Numbered from the stretch's first letter, positions 42,634-52,205 are shown. The stretch: 64,000 nt of DNA from Sphingomonadaceae bacterium (GCA_947476425.1 CANJQJ010000012.1:1-64000); one strand, 5' to 3'. Made by a program: numbers and translations. The notes: generated from the sequence alone by a model not told the origin.

Positions 42634-44139
42634 TTAATGAGTGGCTGCGACGAGACGTTGCGTCGACGGATGCCGCGGCGCAGAAATTATCGCTTCTGCG
42701 GGACCTTCCTCGACGATGCGCCCTTCCTCCATGACCGCGATGCGGTGGCAAAGGCGCCGCGCCACCGCGAGATCATGGCTGATGAAGAGAATGGCGAGGC
42801 GGCGGCGGTGCTGCAGCTCCGCGAGAAGATCGAGTATCCGGCCAGCGACGAGGACATCGAGCGCGGACGTTGCCTCATCCAGGAGCAATATCTGGGGATC
42901 GCACACCAGCGCACGCGCAATTGCGACGCGTTGGGCTTGCCCGCCGGACAATTCGGCAGGGCGGCGACTGGCATATTCGGGCCCGAGCCCGACCTCATCG
43001 AGTAGCGCCTCGATCCGCACATCCCGATCGGGAGTAAGATGACGCAACGGCTCGGCAATGATGTCTGCGACCTGCCATTTCGGGTCGAGACTCGCGACCG
43101 GATCCTGGAACACCGGCTGGATGAACCGCCGTTGCTGCGGCCGGATCGCGTTCCGCGACGGCAGCGGCTCGCCGCGAAAGGTCACGTTGCCAGCCTGCAT
43201 CGGCCCAAGCCGTGCGATCGCGCGGGCGAGCGTCGACTTGCCCGAGCCGGACCCTCCGACCAGTGCGAGCCCCTCGCCCTCCGCGAGATCAAGGCTCGCG
43301 CCATCGACAGCCAGGAAACGACCCCGCCGCCAGCCCGGCCTAGGGAATTCGACCCGGACGCCCGAGACCTGAAGCAAGCTCCCACCGGGGGATGGCAAAT
43401 CCGGTGCTGGATCGGACAGGCGCGGCGAAGCCGCGCGCAACGCGAGCGTGTAAGGATGTTCGGGCCCGACCATATGGCCTTCGTTGAGCACGATCGTGCG
43501 ATCGGCATGCTCCGCTACAGCGGCAAGGTCATGACTGACGAGCAGCAATGCCAGCCCCTCTTCGCGGCGCAATCGCGAAAGCAGCGCAAGGACATCCCGG
43601 CGCAGTGGTGCATCGAGAGCGGTGGTGGGTTCGTCCGCGACCAGCAATTTCGGGCGATGCGCGATGGCGGCAGCGATCATCACGCGCTGGCGCTGGCCGC
43701 CCGACAAGCGATGCGGATATTGATCGAGCAATTCCTCCGCGCGCGGAAGTTCGACGCGGCCGAGCGCCTCGACGAGCGCGCGATGGCTTGGCTTCGCTGC
43801 CCCGGCCTGGGTCCATGCCTCCGCGAGCTGGCGGCCGATCGTGAGGTGCGGGGTGAGCGCGGTCATTGGCTGCTGGAAAATGAATCCGACATGACGGCCG
43901 CGCAGGCCGCGACGGGTGGCCTCGGAAGCACCGACGAGCTCGGAGCCGAGCAATTTCGCCGATCCTCCGGCAATTCCGGCAGAAATGCCGAACGGAGCGA
44001 GACAGCTCTGGCTCTTGCCCGATCCGGAGGCACCGACAAGCGCTACGCATTCCCCCGCCTCGAGGCTGAAATCGATCCCCGCCACCACCTGCCGGCCGCC
44101 GATCGAGACGGTGAGTCCGGCGACTTGATAGACGCTCAT
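42634..44139 (-). CDS. Peptide-type ABC importer, fused double ATP-binding protein
   Basis: This 501-residue protein carries two complete ATPase domains in one chain. The first has [23 protein letters not shown] and [12 protein letters not shown] (residues about 1-250). The second has [23 protein letters not shown] and [12 protein letters not shown] (about 265-501). This is the YejF/DppD-F fused arrangement of oligopeptide and microcin-type importers. It starts at ATG 44139, overlapping the permease stop by 4 bases. No substrate-binding protein gene is adjacent. Confidence 0.88.
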   Translation of the reverse strand: MSVYQVAGLTVSIGGRQVVAGIDFSLEAGECVALVGASGSGKSQSCLAPFGISAGIAGGSAKLLGSELVGASEATRRGLRGRHVGFIFQQPMTALTPHLTIGRQLAEAWTQAGAAKPSHRALVEALGRVELPRAEELLDQYPHRLSGGQRQRVMIAAAIAHRPKLLVADEPTTALDAPLRRDVLALLSRLRREEGLALLLVSHDLAAVAEHADRTIVLNEGHMVGPEHPYTLALRAASPRLSDPAPDLPSPGGSLLQVSGVRVEFPRPGWRRGRFLAVDGASLDLAEGEGLALVGGSGSGKSTLARAIARLGPMQAGNVTFRGEPLPSRNAIRPQQRRFIQPVFQDPVASLDPKWQVADIIAEPLRHLTPDRDVRIEALLDEVGLGPEYASRRPAELSGGQAQRVAIARALVCDPQILLLDEATSALDVLVAGRILDLLAELQHRRRLAILFISHDLAVARRLCHRIAVMEEGRIVEEGPAEAIISAPRHPSTQRLVAATH

Positions 44140-44918
44140 CCGCTGAACCGATCGCGCAGCCGTTCGCCGATCAGGGTGAGCGAAACCAGCAATGCGACGA
44201 GCACCCCGCCGGGGAGCAGCAAGGCATGGGGCGCGATGTCCATGTCGTCGGCGCCTTCCTTGACGAGGATGCCGAGCGAGGTCAGCGGCTCCTGGACGCC
44301 GAGCCCGAGGAACGAGAGAAAGCTCTCGATCATCACCACCTGCGGCACGGTGAGCAGCAGATAGGCGAGCGCGACGCCGGCGACATTGGGCAGCAGGTGC
44401 CGGATCATGATCGCGGAAGGCGGTGCGCCGGCGGCTTCGGCGGCAAGGATGAATGGCCGGGCCTTGAGCGTGATGACCTGCCCCCGGACGACGCGCGCCA
44501 TCGTCAGCCATTCGACCGCGCCGATTCCGACGAACACCAGCAGGATCGAGCGGCCGAACACGACCATCAGCAGGATGACGACGAACATGAATGGCAAGGC
44601 GTATAGTGCGTCGACAAAGCGCATCATCGCCTCGTCGATCCGTCCGCCCGTCCAGCCGGCAATCGCGCCCCATGCAACGCCGATCAGCAGCGACACCGAT
44701 GCCGCGGCAATCGCGACCGCGAGCGTGATCCGAGTGCCGGTGAGGGTGCGGGCGAGGAGATCGCGGCCGACGCTGTCGGTGCCGAAGAAATGGCCGGGCG
44801 AAAGCGGCGCCACCCGCACCGCATTCCAGTCGATCGAGTCATAGCTCCACGGCAGGAGTGCTGGGCCGATGAGCGCGGCGACGGCGATCAGCGCGAGGAA
44901 CGCCAGCGGCAGCTTCAT
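44136..44918 (-). CDS. Peptide-type ABC importer permease (DppC/YejE-like)
   Basis: This 260-residue permease has an N-terminal span, the FFGTDSVGRDLLARTLTGTR segment typical of OppC/DppC/YejE proteins, and the EAA loop AAEAAGAPPSAIMIRHLLPN. ATG 44918 overlaps the preceding permease stop by 4 bases. The open frame extends far upstream, but that part is antisense to nothing conserved and coincides with the neighbouring gene in another frame. It works with the 304-residue permease and the fused ATPase. Confidence 0.87.
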   Translation of the reverse strand: MKLPLAFLALIAVAALIGPALLPWSYDSIDWNAVRVAPLSPGHFFGTDSVGRDLLARTLTGTRITLAVAIAAASVSLLIGVAWGAIAGWTGGRIDEAMMRFVDALYALPFMFVVILLMVVFGRSILLVFVGIGAVEWLTMARVVRGQVITLKARPFILAAEAAGAPPSAIMIRHLLPNVAGVALAYLLLTVPQVVMIESFLSFLGLGVQEPLTSLGILVKEGADDMDIAPHALLLPGGVLVALLVSLTLIGERLRDRFSG

Positions 44919-45829
44919 CCTCGCGCCCGCGGATCGAGCCAGCCATAGAGGAGATCGGCGAAAAGGTTGAAGAGGATGATCAGCGCCGCGTAGATCGTGA
45001 CCACCGCGAGGACGAGCGGATAATCGCGATTGAGCGCGCCCTGGACGAAATAGCGTCCAAGGCCGGGCAGCGCGAACACCGTCTCGATGACCACCGCGCC
45101 AGTGAGCAGCCCCGCTGCGGCCGGCCCCGCATAGCTCGCGACCGGGACCAAAGCGGGCCGAAGCGCGTGGACGACAAGCACGCGCCAGGGCGCAAGGCCG
45201 CGTGCGCGGGCGGTGCGGATATGGTCTTGGGTCAGGACTTCGGCGAGACCCGCCCGCGCGAGCTTGGCGATCGCGCCCGCAACCGGAAGCGCAAGGGCAA
45301 CCACTGGCAGGACGAGATAGCGCGGGCTTTCGAGTCCCGAAACCGGGAGGACGCCAAGCAGCAACGCAAAGACCAGCACGAGCAGCGGGCCGGTGACGAA
45401 GGTCGGCAAGGCGGTAAGCAAGGTCATCGCCAGCATCAGCGCATGATCCGTTCGCGAGCCAGCGCGACCTGCCGCAAGCAGGCCGATGCCTAGCCCAAGC
45501 GCCAGTGCAAGCAGCATGGCGAGCGCGCCGAGCGTCAACGAAACCGGCAGGCCCTGCGCGACGAGATCGGTGACGGTGAAATCGCGATAGACCAGCGAGG
45601 GTCCGAAATCCCCGCGCGCGATGCGGCCAACATAGATTGCGATCTGCGTCGGAAGCGGCTGATCGAGACCATAAGCGCTCGTCAGCGCGGCGCGGGTGGC
45701 GGGATCGAGCGGCCGTTCGCCATCGAACGGCCCGCCGGGCGCAAGGCGCATCAACAGGAACGAAAGGATGAGCACTATTGCCAGCGTGGGCAGCGCAGTG
45801 GCGAGGCGCCGGAGGAGGAGCGCGCGCAT
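44915..45829 (-). CDS. Peptide-type ABC importer permease (DppB/YejB-like)
   Basis: This 304-residue permease starts MRALLLRRLATALPTLAIVL and carries RLAPGGPFDGERPLDPATR near the N-terminus. YGLDQPLPTQIAIYVGRIAR, GDFGPSL and the EAA loop TARARGLAPWRVLVVHALRP follow the OppB/DppB/YejB pattern. It is the first gene of a three-gene operon (permease, permease, fused ATPase) with 4-base overlaps throughout. The substrate-binding component must be encoded elsewhere. Substrate class (short peptides) is inferred from the family. Confidence 0.88.
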   Translation of the reverse strand: MRALLLRRLATALPTLAIVLILSFLLMRLAPGGPFDGERPLDPATRAALTSAYGLDQPLPTQIAIYVGRIARGDFGPSLVYRDFTVTDLVAQGLPVSLTLGALAMLLALALGLGIGLLAAGRAGSRTDHALMLAMTLLTALPTFVTGPLLVLVFALLLGVLPVSGLESPRYLVLPVVALALPVAGAIAKLARAGLAEVLTQDHIRTARARGLAPWRVLVVHALRPALVPVASYAGPAAAGLLTGAVVIETVFALPGLGRYFVQGALNRDYPLVLAVVTIYAALIILFNLFADLLYGWLDPRARG

Positions 45830-45843
45830 CAGGGGCGATCGTC

Positions 45844-45920
45844 ATTCCCGCGAAGGCGGGGATCCAGCATTTCGATCGAATCTTGCGACGAAAAGTCTGG
45901 ATCCCCGCCTTCGCGGAGAT
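45844..45920. repeat. Imperfect inverted repeat, ATTCCCGCGAAGGCGGGGATCC type
   Basis: The arm at 45844-45865, related to TTCCCGCGAAGGCGGGGATC, is repeated inverted at 45899-45920 (GGATCCCCGCCTTCGCGG...). The two are separated by about 33 bases. It fills the gap between the permease gene and the DUF3035 lipoprotein gene. It resembles the widespread intergenic GTCATTCCCGCGAAGGCGGG repeats and is a different family from the 92-bp element. Confidence 0.8.
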
Positions 45921-45938
45921 AACGGAAGGGGAGCACCC

Positions 45939-46358
45939 TTACTTCGGCACGCTCGCCGTTGCGTCCGGGCTGGTGCTTGCGGGCGCCGTGACGATCGCAC
46001 GAGTCGTGCCGCCCTTGTCGACGACGACGGTGTTGGGATCACCGGCAGTCGATCGAACGCCAGCTTCCGGCACGTTGCCGGCGCTCTGAGTCAACGCCGC
46101 TTCGCCAGCGCTGCGGGCGGCAGGACCACCGAACATCGCCTGGAGCGCCTGCGTGCTCGAATCCGCTTCCTGCGGACGCGGCGCGCCGGGACGCGGCGGA
46201 TTCAGCGCGAAATCGGGCGGCACCACCAGCGGCGCGCGGCGCGCGACGGCGAATTCATCGAGCCCCGAATGGGTCGCCATGCCGCGACGACCGCCACCGC
46301 AACCGGCCAGCGACGCGACCGCGGCAACCATCAGAGCACCCATAATAATCTTACGCAT
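45939..46358 (-). CDS. DUF3035-family lipoprotein
   Basis: This 139-residue lipoprotein has signal peptide MRKIIMGALMVAAVASLAGC (lipobox LAGC). The mature part contains the DUF3035 pattern: GLDEFAVARRAPLVVPPDFA followed by LNPPRPGAPRPQE, then a low-complexity tail. The function is unknown, although the family is conserved next to lspA in alphaproteobacteria. ATG 46358 is chosen for spacing from GGAG. It overlaps the lspA stop by 8 bases. Confidence 0.82.
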   Translation of the reverse strand: MRKIIMGALMVAAVASLAGCGGGRRGMATHSGLDEFAVARRAPLVVPPDFALNPPRPGAPRPQEADSSTQALQAMFGGPAARSAGEAALTQSAGNVPEAGVRSTAGDPNTVVVDKGGTTRAIVTAPASTSPDATASVPK

Positions 46359-46851
46359 TCGCATTCTCCGCTGGATCCTTCTTCTCCCGCGTCAATACCG
46401 CACGGAGGACGAGAAGCAGGACGCCGATGGTAATCGCCGCGTCGGCGACATTGAAGACCAAAAAGGGATGCCAGTTTCCGAAATGCAGATCGAGGAAATC
46501 GACCACATGACCAAACCGTACCCGATCGAGGATATTGCCGAGTGCGCCGCCTAGCACAAGCCCGAGCGCGATGGCATCGACACGTTGCTTCTCACGCCAC
46601 AGCCAGACTGCAACGCAGCTCGCGATCAGCGCGGTGAGCCCGACGAGCAGCCAGCGCTCGCTATTGCTGCCAGCGATCAGGAATCCCATCGAGACCCCGA
46701 AATTCTCGACCCAGCGCAGATCGAATATCGGCAGCAGCGTGACAAGGCCCTTCGCCTTGAGATCGAGCGGATGGATCACCGCCCACTTCGTCGCCTGATC
46801 GGCGGCGAAAATGCTTGCGGCGGCGGCAAAGCCAGCGATGCGATGACGCAT
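46351..46851 (-). CDS. lspA: Lipoprotein signal peptidase LspA
   Basis: This 166-residue membrane aspartic peptidase cleaves prolipoproteins. It has four spans, and the two catalytic Asp regions are GALGNILDRVRFGHVVDF and FNVADAAITIGVLL. WVENFGVSMGFL replaces the usual NxGAxFG-type block but keeps its Asn. ATG 46851 begins MRHRIAGFAAAASIF. It starts one base after the ileS stop, so it is coupled to ileS, a common lspA-ileS order. A lipoprotein gene follows. Confidence 0.93.
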   Translation of the reverse strand: MRHRIAGFAAAASIFAADQATKWAVIHPLDLKAKGLVTLLPIFDLRWVENFGVSMGFLIAGSNSERWLLVGLTALIASCVAVWLWREKQRVDAIALGLVLGGALGNILDRVRFGHVVDFLDLHFGNWHPFLVFNVADAAITIGVLLLVLRAVLTREKKDPAENANA

Positions 46852-46852
46852 G

Positions 46853-49675
46853 TCAGCCACCGACCACCTCGGCGCAACGTCCGCACAGCGCACCATCCTC
46901 GGCAACGTCGGGAAGGTGGCGCCAGCAGCGGCCGCATTTGTGCCGGTCGCTGCGCGTGACCGAAAGCGTATCGGCCTGCTTCACCGAGGAGACGATGAAG
47001 ATTTCCTCGAGATCGGCATTGGCGAGCAGCAGCTCGGGCACGCCCACGACGGCTTCGAGGCTCGAACGGATCGTCTTTTCGCGGCGATAGGGTTCGATCG
47101 CCTCGGTGACCTGCTCGCGAAGCGAACGAATCGCGGTCCAGCGTTCGCCGAGGCCTTCATCGACCCAGGCTCCGTCGATAACCGGCCATTCCAGCAGATG
47201 GACGCTGTCGTCATCGGGGAAACGCGTGGCCCATACTTCCTCGGCGGTGAAGCAGAGGATCGGCGCGGCATAGCGAACGAGCGCGTGGAACAGGATGTCG
47301 AGCACGGTGCGGTAGGCGCGGCGCTTCGGGCTGTCCGGCGAATCGCAATAGAGGCAATCCTTGCGGATATCGAAGAAGAAGGCCGAAAGATCGTTGTTCG
47401 CGAACTCGGAAAGCGCGCGGCTGTAGCGATTAAATTCGAAAGCCTCCGCCGCATCGCGCAACTCGGCATCGAGCCCGGCGAGCAAGCCGAGGACATAGCG
47501 TTCGAGCTCGGGCATCGCGGCGACGTCGTCGAAGCGCTCCGCCTCGCTGAAGCCGTCGAGCGCGCCGAGGAGGTAGCGGAAGCTGTTGCGCAGCTTGCGA
47601 TAGGCGTCTGACGTGCCCGACAGGATTTCCTTGCCGATGCGGACATCTTCGAAATAATCGGTCGAGGCGACCCAGAGGCGAAGGATATCGGCACCCGATT
47701 CCTGGATGATCTTGAGCGGATCGACGACATTGCCGAGGGATTTCGACATTTTTCGGCCCTGCCCGTCGAGGGCGAAGCCGTGGGTGAGGACCGCATCATA
47801 GGGCGCACGACCGCGGGTGCCGCAGCTTTCGAGCAGCGAGGACTGGAACCAGCCGCGATGCTGATCCGAGCCTTCGAGGTAGAGGCTGGCACGAACGCCC
47901 GGAAAGCGGGCTTCCATGACGAAGGCGTGGGTGCAGCCCGAATCGAACCAGACGTCGAGGATGTCGTTGACCGGCTCGTAATCGGCGAGGGCATAGTCAT
48001 TGCCGAGCAGCGCCTGGTGATCGGCGGTGAACCATGCGTCGGCGCCCGATGCCTTGAAGGCTTCGACGATCCGCGCATTGACGGCCTCGTCGCGAAGATA
48101 ATCGCCCGACTTGCGGTGGACGTAGAGCGCGATCGGCACGCCCCAGGCGCGCTGGCGCGAGATTACCCAATCCGGGCGACCTTCGACCATCGCGTGGATT
48201 CGGTTCTTCGATTTCTCGGGGACCCAGCGGGTTTGCTCGATTGCATCGAGCGCGACCTGGCGAAGCGTTGCGAAGTTGCTGCCCTGCGCTTCGTGGATTT
48301 CGGCCTCGGTGGCGCAAAGCGGGATATTTACCGGCCGCTCGCGATCCATCGGAATGAACCATTGCGGGGTGCATCGGAAGATCACCTTCGCCTTCGAACG
48401 CCACGAATGCGGATAGCTGTGCTTGAAATCGGCGGTGGCCGCGACAAGCCCGCCGGCTTCGTTCAGATCCGAGCAGATCGGGCCGTCAGGCGCGTTGAAC
48501 TTGGCGTTGATGACGCTGCCCTGGCCGGGAAGCCAGCCCCAGTCTTCACGATATTTGCCGTCGCCTTCGACCGCGAAGACTGGATCGATGCCGTGCGCCT
48601 TGCAGAGGAAGAAATCGTCCTCGCCATGATCGGGCGCCATGTGGACGAGGCCAGTGCCGGCATCGGTCGTGACGAAATCGCCTGACAGGAAGGGGCGCGG
48701 CTTCGCGAAAAAGCCGCCGAGCGCGTGCATCGGATGCCGGGCGACGGCGCCAGCGAGCCATTCGGCCGGCACCACGCCAAGGCCTTTTGCGGCCTCGGCG
48801 GGAACGCCGATTCGCTTGAGGAAGGCTTCGCCGAGCGCTTCAGCGACAATGAAGCGAACGCCGTTGATTTCGTAGCAATAATAGGAAAGCCCGGGGCCGT
48901 AGGCGAGCGCCTGGTTGACCGGGATCGTCCATGGCGTCGTGGTCCAGATGACCGCGTAGGCGCCGGCGAGGCCGGGCTGGGCCGGAGCCTCGGTGATCTC
49001 GAACGCCAGATCGATCTGGGTGGAGACGATATCCTCATATTCGACTTCGGCTTCGGCGAGTGCGGTCTTTTCGACCGGGGACCACATCACCGGCTTGGCG
49101 CCGCGATAAAGCTGGCCGCTGGTCGCGAACTTGAGCAGCTCGCCGACGATCGCCGCCTCAGCCTCGAACTTCATCGTGAGGTAGGGATTATCCCAACTGC
49201 CCATGATGCCGAGCCGCTTGAACTGATCGCGCTGAACGCCGACCCATTTTTCGGCATAGGCGCGGCATTCGGCGCGAAACAGGACTGGATCGACCTCGTC
49301 CTTGTTGAGCTTCCTGGCGCGATAGGCTTCCTCGACCTTCCACTCGATCGGAAGGCCGTGGCAATCCCAGCCCGGAACATAGGGCGCGTCCTTGCCCATC
49401 AGCGTCTGCGAGCGAACGATGATGTCCTTGAGGACCTTGTTCATCGCATGGCCCATGTGGATGTCGCCATTGGCGTAAGGCGGGCCATCATGAAGGATGA
49501 AGGCTTCGCGTCCGGCGCGCGCGGCGCGCAGCTTTCCGTAGAGATCGCCCTCGGCCCACTGCGCGAGGATCGCAGGCTCCCTGGCGGCAAGCCCGGCCTT
49601 CATCGGGAACTCGGTCTTCGGAAGGAAGACGGTGTCGCGCCAGTCTTCCTTGTTGGTATCGGTTGCTTCGGTCAT
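46853..49675 (-). CDS. ileS: Isoleucine-tRNA ligase IleS
   Basis: This 940-residue class I synthetase carries PYANGDIHMGHAMNK (HIGH) near residue 60 and GRKMSKSLGN (KMSKS) near residue 630. The editing domain follows TPWTIPVNQALAYGPG. The C-terminal zinc knuckle is CGRCWRHLPDVAEDGALCGR followed by C. Length is normal for the bacterial type. ATG 49675 (MTEATDTNKEDWRDT) is the natural start; the frame is open 20 codons further with no family match. It lies between ribF and lspA in a tightly packed minus-strand run. Confidence 0.95.
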   Translation of the reverse strand: MTEATDTNKEDWRDTVFLPKTEFPMKAGLAAREPAILAQWAEGDLYGKLRAARAGREAFILHDGPPYANGDIHMGHAMNKVLKDIIVRSQTLMGKDAPYVPGWDCHGLPIEWKVEEAYRARKLNKDEVDPVLFRAECRAYAEKWVGVQRDQFKRLGIMGSWDNPYLTMKFEAEAAIVGELLKFATSGQLYRGAKPVMWSPVEKTALAEAEVEYEDIVSTQIDLAFEITEAPAQPGLAGAYAVIWTTTPWTIPVNQALAYGPGLSYYCYEINGVRFIVAEALGEAFLKRIGVPAEAAKGLGVVPAEWLAGAVARHPMHALGGFFAKPRPFLSGDFVTTDAGTGLVHMAPDHGEDDFFLCKAHGIDPVFAVEGDGKYREDWGWLPGQGSVINAKFNAPDGPICSDLNEAGGLVAATADFKHSYPHSWRSKAKVIFRCTPQWFIPMDRERPVNIPLCATEAEIHEAQGSNFATLRQVALDAIEQTRWVPEKSKNRIHAMVEGRPDWVISRQRAWGVPIALYVHRKSGDYLRDEAVNARIVEAFKASGADAWFTADHQALLGNDYALADYEPVNDILDVWFDSGCTHAFVMEARFPGVRASLYLEGSDQHRGWFQSSLLESCGTRGRAPYDAVLTHGFALDGQGRKMSKSLGNVVDPLKIIQESGADILRLWVASTDYFEDVRIGKEILSGTSDAYRKLRNSFRYLLGALDGFSEAERFDDVAAMPELERYVLGLLAGLDAELRDAAEAFEFNRYSRALSEFANNDLSAFFFDIRKDCLYCDSPDSPKRRAYRTVLDILFHALVRYAAPILCFTAEEVWATRFPDDDSVHLLEWPVIDGAWVDEGLGERWTAIRSLREQVTEAIEPYRREKTIRSSLEAVVGVPELLLANADLEEIFIVSSVKQADTLSVTRSDRHKCGRCWRHLPDVAEDGALCGRCAEVVGG

Positions 49676-49686
49676 GGCGACTTGCC

Positions 49687-50628
49687 CTAGGCGACGGGCG
49701 GGATCGCGGCAAGCACGCGCTTGGCGGCTTCGCAATCAGCGTCGATCGCGGCGACGAGCGCATCGAGGCCGTCGAACTTCGCTTCGGCACGAAGATAATG
49801 GATCAGCTGGACCTCGATATCCTGCCCGTAGAGATCGCCGGAAAAATCGAAGAAATGGGGTTCGAGCAATTCCTTGGGGGGATCGAAGGTCGGCCGGATG
49901 CCGAGATTGGCGACGCCATCGAGGATGCTGCCATCGGCCAGCACGCCGCGAACCGCGTAGATGCCATAGGCCGGGCGCAAATAACGCTCGAGCTCGATAT
50001 TGGCGGTCGGGTAGCCGATCGTGCGTCCGAGCTTGTCGCCGTGCGCGACGACCCCCTCGATCGTGAACGGGCGCGTGAGCAGCATCGTCGCGGTTTCGCA
50101 ATCGCCGTGCTGGAGCGCCTCGCGAATACGGCTCGATGAGATCACGCCCTCGCCATCGGATACCGGCCCGACCGATTCAGCGCGCAAGCCATATTCGGCG
50201 CCGCGCAGGATCAGGGTCTCGACACTGCCGCTGCGGCCCTTGCCGAAGGTGAAATCCTCGCCAGTCACCGCGACCGCAGCGCCGATCCGCTCGATCAGCC
50301 AGCCGGCGATGAATTCCTCGGCGCTGATGCCAGCCAGGGTGCGATCGAAACGGAAGACATAGGCTGCGTCCGCCCCGGCCTTGGCGAACAGCCGAGCGCG
50401 CTGTTCAAGCGTGGTGAGGCGGAAAAACGGCGCGTCGGGATTGAAGATGCGCGAGGGATGCGGCGAGAAGGTCGCGACGATCAACGGGCGTTTCTCGGCG
50501 AGGGCAATCGCGCGAGCGCGCGCGACCACGGCCTGGTGACCCCGGTGAAACCCATCGAAATTGCCCAGTGCGACCACCGCTCCGCGCAAATGCGGCGGTA
50601 CCGGCAAGTCGCTCGTCAACCGCTCCAT
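49687..50628 (-). CDS. ribF: Bifunctional riboflavin kinase/FAD synthetase RibF
   Basis: This 313-residue enzyme makes FMN and then FAD. The N-terminal nucleotidyltransferase domain has ALGNFDGFHRGHQAVVARA (HxGH) and the ISSSRIREAL motif. The C-terminal flavokinase domain has GRTIGYPTANIEL, with the kinase TxN motif, and GIYAVRG plus LGIRPTFDP. It is full length. It precedes ileS by 11 bases on the same strand, in the ribF-ileS-lspA order common in proteobacteria. Confidence 0.95.
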   Translation of the reverse strand: MERLTSDLPVPPHLRGAVVALGNFDGFHRGHQAVVARARAIALAEKRPLIVATFSPHPSRIFNPDAPFFRLTTLEQRARLFAKAGADAAYVFRFDRTLAGISAEEFIAGWLIERIGAAVAVTGEDFTFGKGRSGSVETLILRGAEYGLRAESVGPVSDGEGVISSSRIREALQHGDCETATMLLTRPFTIEGVVAHGDKLGRTIGYPTANIELERYLRPAYGIYAVRGVLADGSILDGVANLGIRPTFDPPKELLEPHFFDFSGDLYGQDIEVQLIHYLRAEAKFDGLDALVAAIDADCEAAKRVLAAIPPVA

Positions 50629-50679
50629 GGCGCGGGGCTATAGAGGGGCAAAGCCCGGAAGCCAATGGCAACGCATCGA

Positions 50680-51450
50680 TCAGCCTGGCAGCCCGATGAG
50701 GGAAATCTGGCGGCCATAGCCCGGTTCCCCGCGATGGGTGGCGCGGCGGAAGCTGTAGAAGCGGGATTCGTCGGCATAGGTATCGAGGCCGAGCATTTCG
50801 ACGCGGGCGATTCCGGCGGCGGCAAGCCGCGCTGCTACATAGGCCTCGATATCGAACTGATGACGGTCGGCGCGGGCGCCATCCGAGAAAAAGCGCTCAT
50901 TCTCGGGATCATCCTCGGCAAAGCGGCGGAAAAAGGCCTCGTCGACCTCATAGGAGGCGCGCGCGATGCAGGGGCCGATCGCGGTGACGATTCGATCACG
51001 ATCGGCGCCGAGCGCGATCATCTGCGCGATCGTCGAATCGGTGACCCCGCCAAGCGCGCCCTTCCACCCGGCATGCGCCGCGCCGACCACGCCTGCCTGC
51101 GGATCGGCGAACAGCACCGGCACGCAATCCGCAGTGAGGATGCCAAGTACCAGCCCGGGGCGATCGGTGACCAGCGCATCGGCATGCGGGCGATCGGCGT
51201 CGGGAAATGGCGCCGACACGGCGATCGCGTGGGGCGAGTGGACCTGGTGAAGCGTCACCAGCGCCGCCCCCGGCAGTACCGCCGCCACCGCGCGACGACG
51301 ATTTTCCGAGATCGCGGCGCGATCGTCATCCGAGCCGAGACCGACGTTGAGCCCGGCATGGATCCCGGTCGACACGCCGCCTTCGCGCCCGAGGAAGCCG
51401 TGGGGAATGCGTTTGAGCACAGAGGCTTGGATCGGCTGCGGCGCGGTCAT
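50680..51450 (-). CDS. pgeF: Purine nucleoside phosphorylase/laccase-domain protein (YfiH family)
   Basis: This 256-residue protein is of the YfiH/PgeF family, once called polyphenol oxidase. Its members cleave adenosine and related nucleosides and affect muropeptide fidelity. Metal and substrate residues are in VTLHQVHSPHA, TADCVPVLFADPQAGVVGAAH, HAGWKGALGG and CIARASYEVDEAF. The C-terminal block (MLGLDTYADESRFYSFRR) is complete. It starts the minus-strand run pgeF, ribF, ileS, lspA, DUF3035, with about 50 bases to ribF. Confidence 0.88.
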   Translation of the reverse strand: MTAPQPIQASVLKRIPHGFLGREGGVSTGIHAGLNVGLGSDDDRAAISENRRRAVAAVLPGAALVTLHQVHSPHAIAVSAPFPDADRPHADALVTDRPGLVLGILTADCVPVLFADPQAGVVGAAHAGWKGALGGVTDSTIAQMIALGADRDRIVTAIGPCIARASYEVDEAFFRRFAEDDPENERFFSDGARADRHQFDIEAYVAARLAAAGIARVEMLGLDTYADESRFYSFRRATHRGEPGYGRQISLIGLPG

Positions 51451-51555
51451 GATATTTTTTTTCCTTGACGTGTAGGAAACTGCATATTATATGGGCGGAT
51501 TAGAATCGGGCAACGAAATGCCCTCTTTCTCATTGTTGGAAAAGACTCGAAGTTC

Positions 51556-51580
51556 GTCATCCCGGCGGAGGCCGGGATCC
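51556..51580 (+). repeat. Single arm of the GTCATCCCGGCGG repeat
   Basis: This 25-base palindromic arm (GTCATCCCGGCGGAGGCCGG followed by GATCC) duplicates the left arm of the 92-bp element that starts 14 bases downstream. It looks like a partial extra copy. Confidence 0.7.
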
Positions 51581-51593
51581 CCAGCCCCTCTTC

Positions 51594-51685
51594 GTCATCC
51601 CGGCGGACGCCGGGATCCACGTCGCGGTGGTCGTGCGATCGATAGACCTGTGGGTCCCATGGATCCCGACTTTCGTCGGGATGAC
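51594..51685 (+). repeat. 92-bp dispersed inverted-end repeat, copy B
   Basis: The element starts GTCATCCCGGCGGACGCCGG, continues with GATCCACG, has the central GACCTGTGGGTCCCATGG block and ends CGACTTTCGTCGGGATGAC. Each end can form its own small hairpin (CCCGGCGGACGCCGGG, CCCGACTTTCGTCGGG). It is collinear over all 92 bases with copies at 21054-21145 (inverted) and 57024-57115. It lies in the 338-base gap between pgeF and the bactofilin gene. A further GTCGGGATGACGG follows within 25 bases, as at copy C. Confidence 0.88.
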
Positions 51686-51788
51686 GAAGGTGGGGGCGTC
51701 GGGATGACGGGAGAGGAGCGTCGCGATGACGAAGTTGGGCGCGGGGGCGGCTGGGGAAGGTCGGAACGGGCGACGTCGCCCCGCAGCC

Positions 51789-52205
51789 TTACTCGCTGGC
51801 GGCGATCAGCTTGAGGCCCTGTTGCGGCGAATCGTCGATGTGGGCGAGGCGGCCGTCGATCTGGGCGCCTTGCGCCATGGTGATCGATTCGTAGCTGACA
51901 TCGCCGATGATGCGGGCGCTCTGCTCGACGATGAGCGCCTTAACGCATATCGAGCCTTCGACGCTGCCGGCGATGCGCGCCTGATCGGCAGTGACTGATC
52001 CGATGATGTGGCTCGCGGCGCCCTGCACCAGCGACGCGCAGGTGACATCGCCCTCGACTCGCCCGTCGACGTGGAGATCGACCGAAGCGAGGACATCCCC
52101 GGTGATCACGACATCCGCCCCGAATACCGAGAAGGTCGCACCCTTAGCCCCGCCTTGGCTGAACGGCGAAGCGTTGTCCGGCTTTTTGCTGGATTTCGAG
52201 AACAT
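51789..52205 (-). CDS. Bactofilin (polymer-forming cytoskeletal protein)
   Basis: This 138-residue protein is of the bactofilin (DUF583) family. It has a short disordered N-terminus (FSKSSKKPDNASPFSQGG) and a beta-helix of repeated units: TFSVFGADVVITGDVLASVD, LHVDGRVEGDVTCASLVQGA, IIGSVTADQARIAGSVEGSI and IIGDVSYESITMAQGAQIDG. Bactofilins polymerise into membrane-associated filaments that place cell-wall enzymes. ATG 52205 has GGAGG at the right distance. It overlaps the 3' end of the M23 peptidase gene by 62 bases and is translated after it. Confidence 0.9.
   Translation of the reverse strand: MFSKSSKKPDNASPFSQGGAKGATFSVFGADVVITGDVLASVDLHVDGRVEGDVTCASLVQGAASHIIGSVTADQARIAGSVEGSICVKALIVEQSARIIGDVSYESITMAQGAQIDGRLAHIDDSPQQGLKLIAASE

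Noticed and set aside
43039-44364. 441-codon plus-strand frame
   Set aside because: Antisense to the fused ABC ATPase and permease genes; no recognisable domain.
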